In this document: positions 27,388 to 35,921 of the stretch, one piece after another | Numbering within the stretch: the stretch's first letter is position 1 | Layout: each line of letters starts with the position of its first letter | Position numbers and translations under genes: made by a program | From: Aquimarina sp. AU58 | GTDB lineage: Bacteria; Bacteroidota; Bacteroidia; Flavobacteriales; Flavobacteriaceae | Direction of reading: 5' to 3' | DNA: 64,000 nt | NCBI RefSeq assembly: GCF_900312745.1 | Contig: NZ_OMPD01000005.1 | Span: forward strand, 61,273-125,272 | Notes under the pieces: generated by a model | What the model saw: only the letters and a program-made list of their open reading frames with translations | The model's database searches: none | Told to the model about the DNA's origin: nothing

Positions 27388-27743
27388 AAAAAATTATTTT
27401 ATTCTAAAATTGATTAATTAAACGCGCTAATTTAAGTAAATTAAGACGGTTTTAACAGCCAATTACCCTGTAATATACGGAATTTATTAACAATAGTATG
27501 GACAGATGTCGTTAATAAGTCTGTGATCTTAGGTTTTGATTATTAATGCATTTTTTGTCTATTTACCAATACAAGCAAAAAAAACCATAATAGACACTGT
27601 CTCAGAGCTGGTGTGTGTATTTTTAAAGCTTGAAATTGCATGACAAAATATCCCTATGTCAAAATATCTAATTAAAAGGAATAGTTTTTGTCAATTTAAT
27701 TCTAAAAATTACTATTTTAGTTATAAAGAAAGAGAATAATTTT
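27388..27743. other. divergent intergenic region between gyrA and clpC, 356 bases
   Basis: It contains the promoters of two rightward- and leftward-facing housekeeping genes. A weak rightward candidate is listed separately. For gyrA I see only a loose match (TTG, 16 bases, TAATTTAC on the minus strand). No reading frame, RNA gene or repeat was recognised. Confidence 0.5.
27688..27720 (+). promoter_or_regulatory. possible promoter of clpC
   Basis: TTG at 27688-27690, 22 bases, then TATTTTAG at 27713-27720, one base off TAnnTTTG. It ends 23 bases before the clpC ATG. The spacing is at the long end for Bacteroidota. Confidence 0.35.
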
Positions 27744-30302
27744 ATGGATGATAATTTTTCGCCCAGAGTAAAAGATGTGATTGCGTACAGTAAAGAAGAA
27801 GCTCTTAGATTAGGGCATGACTTTATTGGCACAGAACACCTTATGCTAGGATTACTACGTGACGGAAGTGGTAAAGCTATTAATATTCTAGATGCGCTAG
27901 ATATCGATTTGACAAATTTAAGAAGGAAGGTTGAAATCCTAAGTCCCGCAAATCCAAATATAGCTGTTGCCACAAACGAGAAAAAGAATTTACATTTAAC
28001 CAGGCAGGCAGAAAGAGCATTAAAAACTACTTTTTTGGAAGCTAAGCTATTTCAAAGTTCTTCTATTAACACTGCTCATCTTCTGTTATGTATCCTAAGA
28101 AATGAAAATGACCCAACTACAAAACTTTTAAATCGTTTAAAAGTAGATTATGATAATGTTAAAGACCAATTTAAGTTTATGATTGCTAACGAAGAAGAAT
28201 ATATAGATAACCCAAAAGCAGAATCTTTCTCTGAAGATGATGATGATTTAACTGGAGATTCATCTAAAGAAAATCCTTTTAACTCCCCTTCTGGAGGAAG
28301 TAAAGCAGGGAAAAAATCTAAAACTCCTGTTTTAGATAACTTTGGCCGTGATTTAACAGCAATGGCAGAAGAAGGAAAACTCGACCCCGTAGTGGGACGA
28401 TCCAAAGAGATAGAGCGTGTATCCCAAATATTAAGTAGACGTAAAAAGAACAACCCACTACTCATAGGAGAACCTGGAGTTGGTAAATCTGCCATTGCAG
28501 AAGGGCTTGCTCTAAGAATAGTAAAACGTAAAGTTTCTAGAATTTTATTTGACAAAAGAGTCGTTACTCTTGATCTGGCAAGCTTAGTTGCAGGAACCAA
28601 ATATCGTGGACAATTCGAAGAGCGAATGAAAGCAGTAATGAACGAATTAGAAAAGAACGATGATATCATTCTTTTTATAGATGAGATTCATACTATTGTA
28701 GGTGCTGGTGGTGCTACAGGGAGCTTAGATGCTTCAAATATGTTTAAACCAGCCTTAGCAAGAGGTGAAATTCAATGTATTGGTGCCACAACCTTAGATG
28801 AATATCGCCAATACATAGAAAAAGATGGTGCCTTAGAGAGACGTTTTCAAAAAGTAATTGTAGAACCTACAAATATTGAAGAAACTATAGAAATCCTTAA
28901 TAACATCAAGGAAAAATATGAAGAACACCACAATGTTAGTTATACACCAGATGCTATTGAAGCTTGTGTAAAATTAACCAATAGATATATGACAGATCGC
29001 TTTTTACCGGACAAAGCTATTGATGCGTTGGATGAAGCAGGTTCTAGAGTACATATTACCAATATTGATGTCCCTAAAAAAGTACTCGATCTTGAGAAAA
29101 AACTTGAAGAAGTAAGAGAACTCAAGAATAGTGTGGTCAAAAAACAAAAATACGAAGAAGCCGCAAAGCTTAGAGATGATGAAAAGAATCTTGAGAAAGA
29201 GCTTGGTGTTGCACAAGAACAATGGGAAAAAGAGTCTAAACTACATAAAGAAACCGTTGATGAAGAAAACGTAGCAGATGTGGTTTCTATGATGACCGGT
29301 ATTCCTGTTAATCGTATAGCGCAAACTGAAAGTAACAAACTAGCCGAATTACCCGACCTAATTATGGGTAAAGTTATAGGTCAGGATGAAGCCGTTACCA
29401 AAGTTGTAAAAGCAATACAACGTAACCGCGCCGGACTTAAAGATCCTAACAAACCCATTGGATCATTTATATTTCTAGGACAAACTGGAGTTGGTAAAAC
29501 ACAATTAGCCAAAGTTTTAGCCAGAGAACTCTTTGATAGCGAAGACACACTTATTCGTATTGATATGAGTGAGTATATGGAGAAATTTGCAGTTTCTAGA
29601 CTTATTGGAGCACCTCCTGGGTATGTTGGTTATGAAGAAGGAGGCCAACTTACCGAGAAAGTAAGAAGAAAGCCATATGCAGTTATTCTATTAGATGAAA
29701 TCGAAAAAGCACATCCAGATGTATTTAATATGATGCTTCAAGTATTAGATGATGGATATCTTACCGATAGTCTTGGGCGAAAAATTGATTTTAGAAATGC
29801 TATAATCATTATGACCTCAAACATTGGAGCTCGTAAACTGAAAGACTTTGGACAAGGAGTTGGCTTTGGAACTTCTGCCAAAAAGACTCAGGCAGAAGAT
29901 TACGCTAAGGGAGTAATAGAAAATGCATTAAAAAAAGCATTTGCTCCTGAGTTTCTAAACCGAGTAGATGATGTTATTGTATTTAATGCATTAGAACGAG
30001 AGGATATCCATAAAATTATCGATATCGAACTTGATAAACTATACGGACGAATTAAAGATCTTGGATACGACCTTTCCTTAAGTGAAAAAGCTAAGGATTA
30101 CATTACCGAAAAAGGTTTTGACAGACAGTATGGTGCAAGGCCTCTAAAAAGAGCTATTCAAAAATATATAGAAGATGCTTTGGCAGAAGAGATTATAAAC
30201 TCTCAGCTTGGAGAAGGAGATAGTATATTCATGGATATGGATGATGATTCTGGTGAATTAACAATTACTATCAAAAAAGCTGAAGAATCTACTGAATCCT
30301 AA
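27744..30302 (+). CDS. clpC: ATP-dependent Clp protease ATP-binding subunit ClpC
   Basis: 852 aa Hsp100 unfoldase that feeds substrates to ClpP. Domains: Clp_N double repeat (1-145, 'FSPRVKDVIAYSKEEALRLG', 'GTEHLMLGLLRDGSGKA'), an acidic linker (about 150-185), the first AAA+ module with Walker A 'GEPGVGKSA', a middle UVR-type segment ('KYEEAAKLRDDEKNLEKEL', about 470-490) that distinguishes ClpC from ClpA/ClpB, and the second AAA+ module with 'GQTGVGKTQ' and 'DEIEKAHPDVFN'. Cytoplasmic. Alone in its unit with a terminator 25 bases after the stop. No CIRCE-like operator is visible upstream. Confidence 0.96.
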   Translation: MDDNFSPRVKDVIAYSKEEALRLGHDFIGTEHLMLGLLRDGSGKAINILDALDIDLTNLRRKVEILSPANPNIAVATNEKKNLHLTRQAERALKTTFLEAKLFQSSSINTAHLLLCILRNENDPTTKLLNRLKVDYDNVKDQFKFMIANEEEYIDNPKAESFSEDDDDLTGDSSKENPFNSPSGGSKAGKKSKTPVLDNFGRDLTAMAEEGKLDPVVGRSKEIERVSQILSRRKKNNPLLIGEPGVGKSAIAEGLALRIVKRKVSRILFDKRVVTLDLASLVAGTKYRGQFEERMKAVMNELEKNDDIILFIDEIHTIVGAGGATGSLDASNMFKPALARGEIQCIGATTLDEYRQYIEKDGALERRFQKVIVEPTNIEETIEILNNIKEKYEEHHNVSYTPDAIEACVKLTNRYMTDRFLPDKAIDALDEAGSRVHITNIDVPKKVLDLEKKLEEVRELKNSVVKKQKYEEAAKLRDDEKNLEKELGVAQEQWEKESKLHKETVDEENVADVVSMMTGIPVNRIAQTESNKLAELPDLIMGKVIGQDEAVTKVVKAIQRNRAGLKDPNKPIGSFIFLGQTGVGKTQLAKVLARELFDSEDTLIRIDMSEYMEKFAVSRLIGAPPGYVGYEEGGQLTEKVRRKPYAVILLDEIEKAHPDVFNMMLQVLDDGYLTDSLGRKIDFRNAIIIMTSNIGARKLKDFGQGVGFGTSAKKTQAEDYAKGVIENALKKAFAPEFLNRVDDVIVFNALEREDIHKIIDIELDKLYGRIKDLGYDLSLSEKAKDYITEKGFDRQYGARPLKRAIQKYIEDALAEEIINSQLGEGDSIFMDMDDDSGELTITIKKAEESTES

Positions 30303-30326
30303 TCATCAAAGCGTAACAATTACAAA

Positions 30327-30363
30327 AAAAAAGACTGTTATTTTAGAGATAACAGTCTTTTTT
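30327..30363 (+). terminator. terminator after clpC
   Basis: A 14-bp stem (AAAAAAGACTGTTA with its complement) and a 9-base loop, running into a T-rich tail on the plus strand. Confidence 0.9.
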
Positions 30364-30568
30364 ATAATCCATTAAAGAAACTTTATTAAAAAGCCGTTGA
30401 GCTGCTTAACTAAATAATATCAACCCCAAATAAACAGAACGAATATAGCCATGGATTTATCATGAGACATATTTTAACCTCTTACTAAATTCATGTTTTT
30501 TTCATATATTATACTCTAAAATAGCATGAAAAAGTTTTATTTTCACTCTGTTTTTGTATCTAAAACAC

Positions 30569-30982
30569 ATGTTAAAAGCTAACAAAAACCTAATGATCAC
30601 TTCATATAATTTCTATTTCTGTCATATAGAGATATATGAAGATTATGTAAAGGCTATAATGAAAGAAGGAATTACAGTCTTACCAGAACATAATGATGTT
30701 TTGCTACTGATTACAGAAAAACATTTCAAAAACAAACCTTTTGTTTATATCACACATCGCATTAACTCTTATGCCGTAAATCCAACGGTATATTTAGAAA
30801 CTGCCAAAATTTCAAATGTGATTGGTTTTGCAGTAGTATCTGCCGATCATAGACAAAAAATACAAACAAAGCTTGAAAAAGCCTTCTTTAACAAAGAGTT
30901 TAAACAGTTTGACACTATGGAATTAGCTCTGAAATGGAAAGATAATATGATCAAAAAATATAGGAATCAAAAAATAGTATAA
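30569..30982 (+). CDS. STAS/SpoIIAA-like hypothetical protein
   Basis: About 137 aa from the ATG at 30569; a TTG five codons earlier and the internal Met at 30593 are alternatives. It looks like a small flavobacterial SpoIIAA-like/STAS-type protein: 'FCHIEIYEDYVKAIMKEGIT', 'PFVYITHRINSYAVNPTVYL' (the strongest block), 'IGFAVVSADHRQ' and the closing 'FDTMELALKWKDNMIKKY'. Cytoplasmic, no signal peptide. Related proteins are widespread in Flavobacteriia without known function. It stands alone between clpC and the convergent rny, with its own hairpin behind. Confidence 0.75.
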   Translation: MLKANKNLMITSYNFYFCHIEIYEDYVKAIMKEGITVLPEHNDVLLLITEKHFKNKPFVYITHRINSYAVNPTVYLETAKISNVIGFAVVSADHRQKIQTKLEKAFFNKEFKQFDTMELALKWKDNMIKKYRNQKIV

Positions 30983-30983
30983 A

Positions 30984-31031
30984 AACTATAAAGCGATACT
31001 TGTAATAATACAGTATCGCTTTATTATAGTT
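30984..31031. terminator. bidirectional terminator between the STAS-like gene and rny
   Basis: The inner 11-bp stem (AAAGCGATACT with AGTATCGCTTT) is extended by an outer 7-bp stem (AACTATA with TATAGTT) across a small bulge. It sits directly after the stop codon and 20 bases from the end of rny. Confidence 0.8.
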
Positions 31032-31050
31032 ATTAAGTTCTATAAAAATA

Positions 31051-32619
31051 TTATTTAGCAATATTAACTGCTCTTGTCTCTCGTATTACGGTCACTTTAA
31101 CCTGACCAGGATATGTCATATCTGTCTGTACTTTTTGAGAAATCTCGAAAGAAAGGCTAGCTGCTTTTTCGTCATTCACTTTTTCACTTTCAACAATCAC
31201 TCGAAGCTCTCTACCTGCCTGAATCGCATAAGCTTTTTTCACTCCGTCAAATCCAAAAGCGATTCCTTCTAAATCTTTCAGCCTTTGTATATAAGAATCC
31301 AATACCTGACGTCTAGCACCAGGTCTGGCACCACTAATTGCATCACACACCTGAACGATAGGAGAAATTAGCGATGTCATCTCTACTTCATCATGATGCG
31401 CTCCTATAGCATTACAGACTTCTTGTTTTTCACCATATTTTTCTGCCCATTGCATTCCAAGGATAGCATGTGGCACTTCCGTTTCTGTATCCGGAACCTT
31501 ACCAATATCATGCAGTAAACCTGCTCTTTTTGCTAGTTTAGGATTTAGCCCTAATTCTGAAGCCATTACACCGCATAACTTAGCAACTTCTCTTGAGTGT
31601 TGTAGAAGATTCTGGCCATAAGAAGATCTGTATTTCATTCTACCTATAGTCTTAATTAGTTCTGGATGCAATCCATGTATCCCGAGATCAATTACGGTAC
31701 GCTTACCGACTTCAATAATCTCTTCATCAATTTGTTTCCTTGTTTTTCTTACTACTTCTTCTATTCGAGCAGGATGAATCCTCCCATCGGTCACTAATTT
31801 ATGAAGTGACAATCGAGCCACTTCTCGTCTTACAGAATCAAAACAAGATAAAATTATTGCTTCAGGAGTATCATCCACTATAATTTCGACTCCTGTAGCA
31901 GCCTCAATAGCTCTAATATTTCTACCTTCACGACCAATAATCCTACCTTTTACATCATCACTTTCAATATTAAAAACCGAAACACAGTTCTCAATTGCTT
32001 CTTCTGTACCTATTCTTTGAATAGTATTAATTATTACTTTCTTAGCCTCCTGTTGTGCGGTTAGCTTAGCTTCTTCAATAGTGTCTTGAATAAGTGCCAT
32101 AGCATCGGTCTTTGCCTGTCCTTTTAAAGACTCTACAAGTTGTTCTTTTGCTTCTTCTGCAGACAACCCTGATATAACTTCAAGTTGTTGCACCTGGCTT
32201 TTATGAAGTTTTTTAAGTTCGCTTTGTTTCTTTTCTAAATAGTCCTTGCGTTGCTCTCCTTCTTTAATTTTTTCTTCGAGTTCTATATTTAGTTTTTTGT
32301 TTTTAGATAATTCATTAGAAACTTGAGATTCTTTATCTCTTGTTCGTTTTTCTGCTTCGGCCATCTTTTTATCTCGCGATAATATTACCTTTTCATGTTC
32401 TGATTTTAATTCAATAAATTTTTCTTTGGCCTGAAGTATCTTGTCTTTTTTAATTGTCTCTCCCTCATTTTTAGCATCTCTTAAAATGCTTTCGGAAGCT
32501 TTTTTAGCATTTTTAATAATCTCTGAAGCTTTATTACGTTCCAGAACTTTGGCAATGATAAATCCTATCATTAGTCCTGCTACCCCAGCAACTATTAAAA
32601 ATATAATATTATTATCCAT
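31051..32619 (-). CDS. rny: ribonuclease Y
   Basis: 522 aa membrane-anchored endoribonuclease that starts mRNA decay. An N-terminal membrane helix (residues 4-22, '[19 protein letters not shown]') leads to a long charged coiled coil (about 25-205). A KH domain follows ('[20 protein letters not shown]', about 225-290), then the HD phosphohydrolase domain with '[12 protein letters not shown]' holding the metal-binding His-Asp pair and '[12 protein letters not shown]' downstream. Full length. It lies next to the 6S-like RNA and zapA, all leftward. Confidence 0.96.
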   Translation of the reverse strand: MDNNIIFLIVAGVAGLMIGFIIAKVLERNKASEIIKNAKKASESILRDAKNEGETIKKDKILQAKEKFIELKSEHEKVILSRDKKMAEAEKRTRDKESQVSNELSKNKKLNIELEEKIKEGEQRKDYLEKKQSELKKLHKSQVQQLEVISGLSAEEAKEQLVESLKGQAKTDAMALIQDTIEEAKLTAQQEAKKVIINTIQRIGTEEAIENCVSVFNIESDDVKGRIIGREGRNIRAIEAATGVEIIVDDTPEAIILSCFDSVRREVARLSLHKLVTDGRIHPARIEEVVRKTRKQIDEEIIEVGKRTVIDLGIHGLHPELIKTIGRMKYRSSYGQNLLQHSREVAKLCGVMASELGLNPKLAKRAGLLHDIGKVPDTETEVPHAILGMQWAEKYGEKQEVCNAIGAHHDEVEMTSLISPIVQVCDAISGARPGARRQVLDSYIQRLKDLEGIAFGFDGVKKAYAIQAGRELRVIVESEKVNDEKAASLSFEISQKVQTDMTYPGQVKVTVIRETRAVNIAK

Positions 32620-32647
32620 AATTTGTGTTAGTATTTATATAAAAAAA

Positions 32648-32805
32648 GCCTGCACTAGCAAAGGTTTTGTATAAACTCTGTAAAAACAGGTTTAGGGCTA
32701 ACAAATTGCTCAAGAATCCGCTCAAGGCGGCGCGCTTTTACAACTTAAACTCACCCTTTTTAATTAATTCTTGTTGAGTTTATCAAAATAACAACTAGTG
32801 CAGGC
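32648..32805 (-). ncRNA. ssrS: 6S RNA (6S-Flavo type)
   Basis: The ends of this 158-base stretch pair perfectly over 11 bp (GCCTGCACTAG / CTAGTGCAGGC), giving one long rod. Inside, GATAAACTC and GAGTTTAT extend the rod with a UUUUG/CAAAA helix, and the centre is partly open with a GC-rich arm near CGCCTTGAGCGG. On the minus strand the 3' end runs straight into seven T, a typical end. 6S RNA mimics an open promoter and binds RNA polymerase. Its place directly after zapA matches the zapA-ssrS linkage known in proteobacteria, and a 6S-Flavo family is described. A covariance search would settle it. Confidence 0.78.
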
Positions 32806-32831
32806 AGTAACCTTATTTATTTTAAAGAACG

Positions 32832-33122
32832 TTATGATAAATGTTCATGTAGCAAATTATTTAATTCATTTAATCTATTAGCCACATTAACCGTGTCATC
32901 ATCTTTATCTATAGTTTTTTGTTCTACTTGTGCAGCAAACTGTAAAGCACACATTGCCAATACATCTTGCTTGTCTCTAACTGCATAACTTTGCTCAAAT
33001 TGCTTTATCATGGCTTCTATCTTTTTTGCTGCTTTCCGTAAACCTTCTTCCTGATCCGGATTAATGGTTAGCGGGTATACACGATCTGCAATAGATAATT
33101 TAATTTTAAGCTTATCTGCCAT
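32832..33122 (-). CDS. zapA: cell division protein ZapA
   Basis: 96 aa, normal length. ZapA binds and bundles FtsZ filaments at the division site. The N-terminal globular part 'LKIKLSIADRVYPLTINPDQ' with 'EEGLRKAAKKIEAMIKQFEQ' is diagnostic. The C-terminal half is a coiled-coil helix ('MCALQFAAQVEQK' to the end) that makes the dimer. It follows the coiled-coil gene by 7 bases, so the two are co-transcribed from the promoter at 33449-33479, and the 6S RNA lies 26 bases downstream. Confidence 0.95.
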   Translation of the reverse strand: MADKLKIKLSIADRVYPLTINPDQEEGLRKAAKKIEAMIKQFEQSYAVRDKQDVLAMCALQFAAQVEQKTIDKDDDTVNVANRLNELNNLLHEHLS

Positions 33123-33129
33123 ATTTTAC

Positions 33130-33420
33130 TTATTCAGAAAGTTGTGCAATGCACATATCAATCTCTCTTATTAAAGCGTTTATTTTGAGCTTGGTTTCCC
33201 TTTTATATTCGTCACTGCCTAATATTGCGTTTGCATTTTTGAGCGCACTGAATTTTTCTTCCCACTGCTTTAATTGATCCATCTGAAGTTCTGAATTAGA
33301 CTCCAAATCCGATATTTTCTCTTTTAAACTTAAATTTTGTTGCTTAATTAATTCATATTTATGAAGCAACTTACTTATTCTATTTTCAAGAGAATCAATA
33401 ATTTCAATTAAATCACTCAT
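33130..33420 (-). CDS. coiled-coil protein upstream of zapA (ZapB-like candidate)
   Basis: 96 aa, almost entirely helical with heptads from residue 3 to 60 ('IEIIDSLENRISKLLHKYEL', 'NLSLKEKISDLESNSELQMD') and a C-terminal 'INALIREIDMCIAQLSE' also found, from memory, in other flavobacterial homologues. No catalytic motif. Cytoplasmic. The tight coupling to zapA (7 bases) and the size suggest a division-ring accessory coiled coil playing a part like ZapB of proteobacteria, which it resembles in design but not clearly in sequence. That role is inference. Confidence 0.75.
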   Translation of the reverse strand: MSDLIEIIDSLENRISKLLHKYELIKQQNLSLKEKISDLESNSELQMDQLKQWEEKFSALKNANAILGSDEYKRETKLKINALIREIDMCIAQLSE

Positions 33421-33448
33421 TATAAATTTTACACAATACTTCGTTACA

Positions 33449-33479
33449 CAAAGTTAACATACCAATTGAAAAAACCCAA
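33449..33479 (-). promoter_or_regulatory. promoter of the coiled-coil-zapA unit
   Basis: On the minus strand TTG (33479-33477), 20 bases, then TAACTTTG (33456-33449), an exact -7 consensus. The leader to the ATG at 33420 would be about 20 bases. Confidence 0.65.
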
Positions 33480-33509
33480 TAGTTTTACAACTAATTTTAA
33501 ACCCTTTCT

Positions 33510-34631
33510 TTATTGTGGTTTAATCCTCGAAATTTCTTCTACTTTAACCAAAGACGATGCGATTATCTGGTGCATATCATAATAACGATATTCTGCCAGC
33601 CTTCCTCCAAAAATCACACTTTCTAATTGTTGTGATTCTTCTTTATACTTTTTAAAAATTTCTTGATTTCTACCATTATTAATAGGATAATATGCCTCTT
33701 TGTTTCTATCCCAATTTTCGGGATATTCTTTTGTTATAATTGTTTTATTCTGCTTTCCAAATTCAAAATGTTTATGCTCAATAATTCTGGTAAATGCATA
33801 ATTTGCATCATTATAGTTTACCACTGCATTACCCTGGTAATTTTCAATATCATGAAGTTCATGTTCAAATCGTAATGATCTGTATTCTAAATGCCCATGC
33901 TTGTATTCAAAAAACTCATCTATCTTGCCCGTATACACAATCTTATCGGCTAGAGATTCTAGTTCTTTTCTATCTTCAAAAAAATCCACTCCTGTTTTGG
34001 TATCAATACCGTCTAGTAAACCATTAATAATTACATTATAACCTCCGACAGGAATTCCTTGATAAATGTCATTAAAATAATTGTTGTTATATGTATATCT
34101 AACCGGAAGTCTTTTAATGATAAATGCAGGGAGTTCTGTAGCTTTTTTACCCCATTGTTTTTCTGTATAGGCTTTAATAAAAGTTTCATAAATATCTTTC
34201 CCAACCAAAGATAAAGCTTGTTCTTCAAGGTTTTGTGGAGACTTTACTCCATATTGCGCTACTTGTTCATCAATAATCTTTTTTGCTTCCTGCGGTGTCT
34301 TGGTTCCCCATAGTTGATAAAACGTATTCATATTAAAAGGCAGGTTATACAGTTTACCTTTTGACAATGATAATGGAGAATTTATATAATTATTAAAAGT
34401 TGCAAATTGATTTACATAATCCCAGATTTTTTTATCATTAGTATGAAAAATGTGAGCTCCATATTTATGTATATTAATTCCTTCTTTTTCCTCACAATAT
34501 ACATTTCCGCCTAAATGATCTCGTTTATCTATCACAAGACATTTTTTACCTCGATTAGTCATTTCGTGAGCAAAAACACTTCCAAACAATCCTGCTCCTA
34601 CAATTAGATAATCATATCTCTTTTCTTTCAC
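33510..34631 (-). CDS. glf: UDP-galactopyranose mutase
   Basis: 373 aa, the usual length. An FAD enzyme that interconverts UDP-galactopyranose and UDP-galactofuranose, the donor for galactofuranose-containing glycans. N-terminal Rossmann motif 'YLIVGAGLFGSVFAHEM' and 'CLVIDKRDHLGGNVY', then 'IHKYGAHIFHTNDKKIW' (substrate region), 'FIKAYTEKQWGKKATELP', and the C-terminal 'GGRLAEYRYYDMHQIIASSL'. Cytoplasmic. Divergent from a gene that looks like a galactofuranosyltransferase, so donor synthesis and transfer sit side by side. Confidence 0.96.
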   Translation of the reverse strand: MKEKRYDYLIVGAGLFGSVFAHEMTNRGKKCLVIDKRDHLGGNVYCEEKEGINIHKYGAHIFHTNDKKIWDYVNQFATFNNYINSPLSLSKGKLYNLPFNMNTFYQLWGTKTPQEAKKIIDEQVAQYGVKSPQNLEEQALSLVGKDIYETFIKAYTEKQWGKKATELPAFIIKRLPVRYTYNNNYFNDIYQGIPVGGYNVIINGLLDGIDTKTGVDFFEDRKELESLADKIVYTGKIDEFFEYKHGHLEYRSLRFEHELHDIENYQGNAVVNYNDANYAFTRIIEHKHFEFGKQNKTIITKEYPENWDRNKEAYYPINNGRNQEIFKKYKEESQQLESVIFGGRLAEYRYYDMHQIIASSLVKVEEISRIKPQ

Positions 34632-34809
34632 TAGTATATTTTTTTATTCGAAATAGTTTCTAAAAAATTCAGTTGTCAAAACTACTATTTTTAAAAGGAT
34701 TTTATAGGTAATAATTACACATCAAAAAATCACAATTGATAATCTTCTTAAAATAGGGTATAAAAAATAAAATGTGTGTATCTTTCCCACGATAAATTTA
34801 CATATTCAT

Positions 34810-35856
34810 ATGAAAGGATATTTCATTTCCAGAAATTACAAATCTCTTTTTAACGCAGCTGGTAAAGCAAAAACTGATTGTGAGTCTATTCTAATCGAAA
34901 TGGGATTTAAAAATCTGGGATTCAAACAATCTTCAATCCCAAACTCTGCAATTGGTGCTCTAAAAAACTTTTTTGGCATTACCTTCGCTCTTATACGGTT
35001 ACCTTATAAATCAACATTATGCACACAATATCCTCTAAATAAGTTTAGAAACTACGTCTTATTTGTTGCAAAAATGAAAAGATGTAAAATCATTACTATT
35101 GTTCATGATGTGCGTTTTTTGAAAGGCAGAACTAGTGATGCAAACAAAGAATTAAAAAAAATAATTTCTTCAGATGCCATTATTGTACATAACGATTCGA
35201 TGAAGAATTGGTTTTTAGAACAAGATGTTAAAATTCCCATAATTGTACTCGGAATATTTGACTATATCTTAAATAAAGGATTACCTGATCAAAACAATGA
35301 TGTTACAGGAGAAAAGATACACGAAGTAGTATATGCAGGAGGTTTTGGAGAAGGTAAAAATTCATATATCTATGATATTGACCTACTCGAAAGAAAAAAT
35401 TTCAGAATGAATCTGTATGGTATGGGATTTGATTATCAAAAACTCAAAACCAAAAAAGAAACATCTGTACTTACTTATGAAGGAGCATTCCCTTCTGATG
35501 TGGTTGCTTATCATATCAAGGGATCTTTTGGATTAGTATGGGATGGCATCTCTACAGAAGAATGTAGTGGTCAATACGGACAGTATTTAAAATACAATAA
35601 CCCTCATAAAACTTCATTGTATATTTTATGTGGATTACCTGTGATTGTATGGGACAAAGCTGCCATTAGTGCTTTTATAACAGGTAACAATATTGGTTTT
35701 ACAGTTTCTAATTTAGATGAATTAAGTAATAAATTAGAAAGCTTATCATTAGAAGATTATAAAAAAATGAAAACTAATGTAGATCTGGTTAGAACAAAAA
35801 TTATTTCTGGTGGATATTTAAATGACGCTATTAATCATGCACTGAAAATAACATAA
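34810..35856 (+). CDS. probable galactofuranosyltransferase (GtfA/WbbI-like glycosyltransferase)
   Basis: About 348 aa from the ATG at 34810; a GTG twelve codons earlier would add a poor extension. GT-B-like layout: 'KIITIVHDVRFLKGRTS' and 'AIIVHNDSMKNWFLEQ' in the first half, 'EVVYAGGFGEGKNSYIYDID', 'FGLVWDGISTEECSGQYGQY' and 'LYILCGLPVIVWDKAAISAF' in the second. This resembles beta-1,6-galactofuranosyltransferases such as E. coli WbbI. The adjacent divergent UDP-galactopyranose mutase supplies the matching donor, which supports the substrate. Probably acts in cell-surface polysaccharide or lipopolysaccharide assembly at the inner face of the membrane. Acceptor unknown. Confidence 0.78.
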   Translation: MKGYFISRNYKSLFNAAGKAKTDCESILIEMGFKNLGFKQSSIPNSAIGALKNFFGITFALIRLPYKSTLCTQYPLNKFRNYVLFVAKMKRCKIITIVHDVRFLKGRTSDANKELKKIISSDAIIVHNDSMKNWFLEQDVKIPIIVLGIFDYILNKGLPDQNNDVTGEKIHEVVYAGGFGEGKNSYIYDIDLLERKNFRMNLYGMGFDYQKLKTKKETSVLTYEGAFPSDVVAYHIKGSFGLVWDGISTEECSGQYGQYLKYNNPHKTSLYILCGLPVIVWDKAAISAFITGNNIGFTVSNLDELSNKLESLSLEDYKKMKTNVDLVRTKIISGGYLNDAINHALKIT

Positions 35857-35921
35857 CCTAGCAAAAAAATAAGTAGTTTTATAAACACATTTCATAAACA
35901 CACACATAGATACCCCCTTTT

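Noticed and set aside
28148..28669. 173-codon minus-strand open frame within clpC
   Set aside because: Overlaps a well-conserved clpC coding region on the other strand; Ser/Leu/Pro composition typical of an antisense shadow.
34680..34698. TAGTTTTG (minus strand) upstream of glf as a promoter
   Set aside because: Exact -7 match but about 60 bases before the ATG and without a -33 TTG at proper spacing; could be real but not supported well enough to list.
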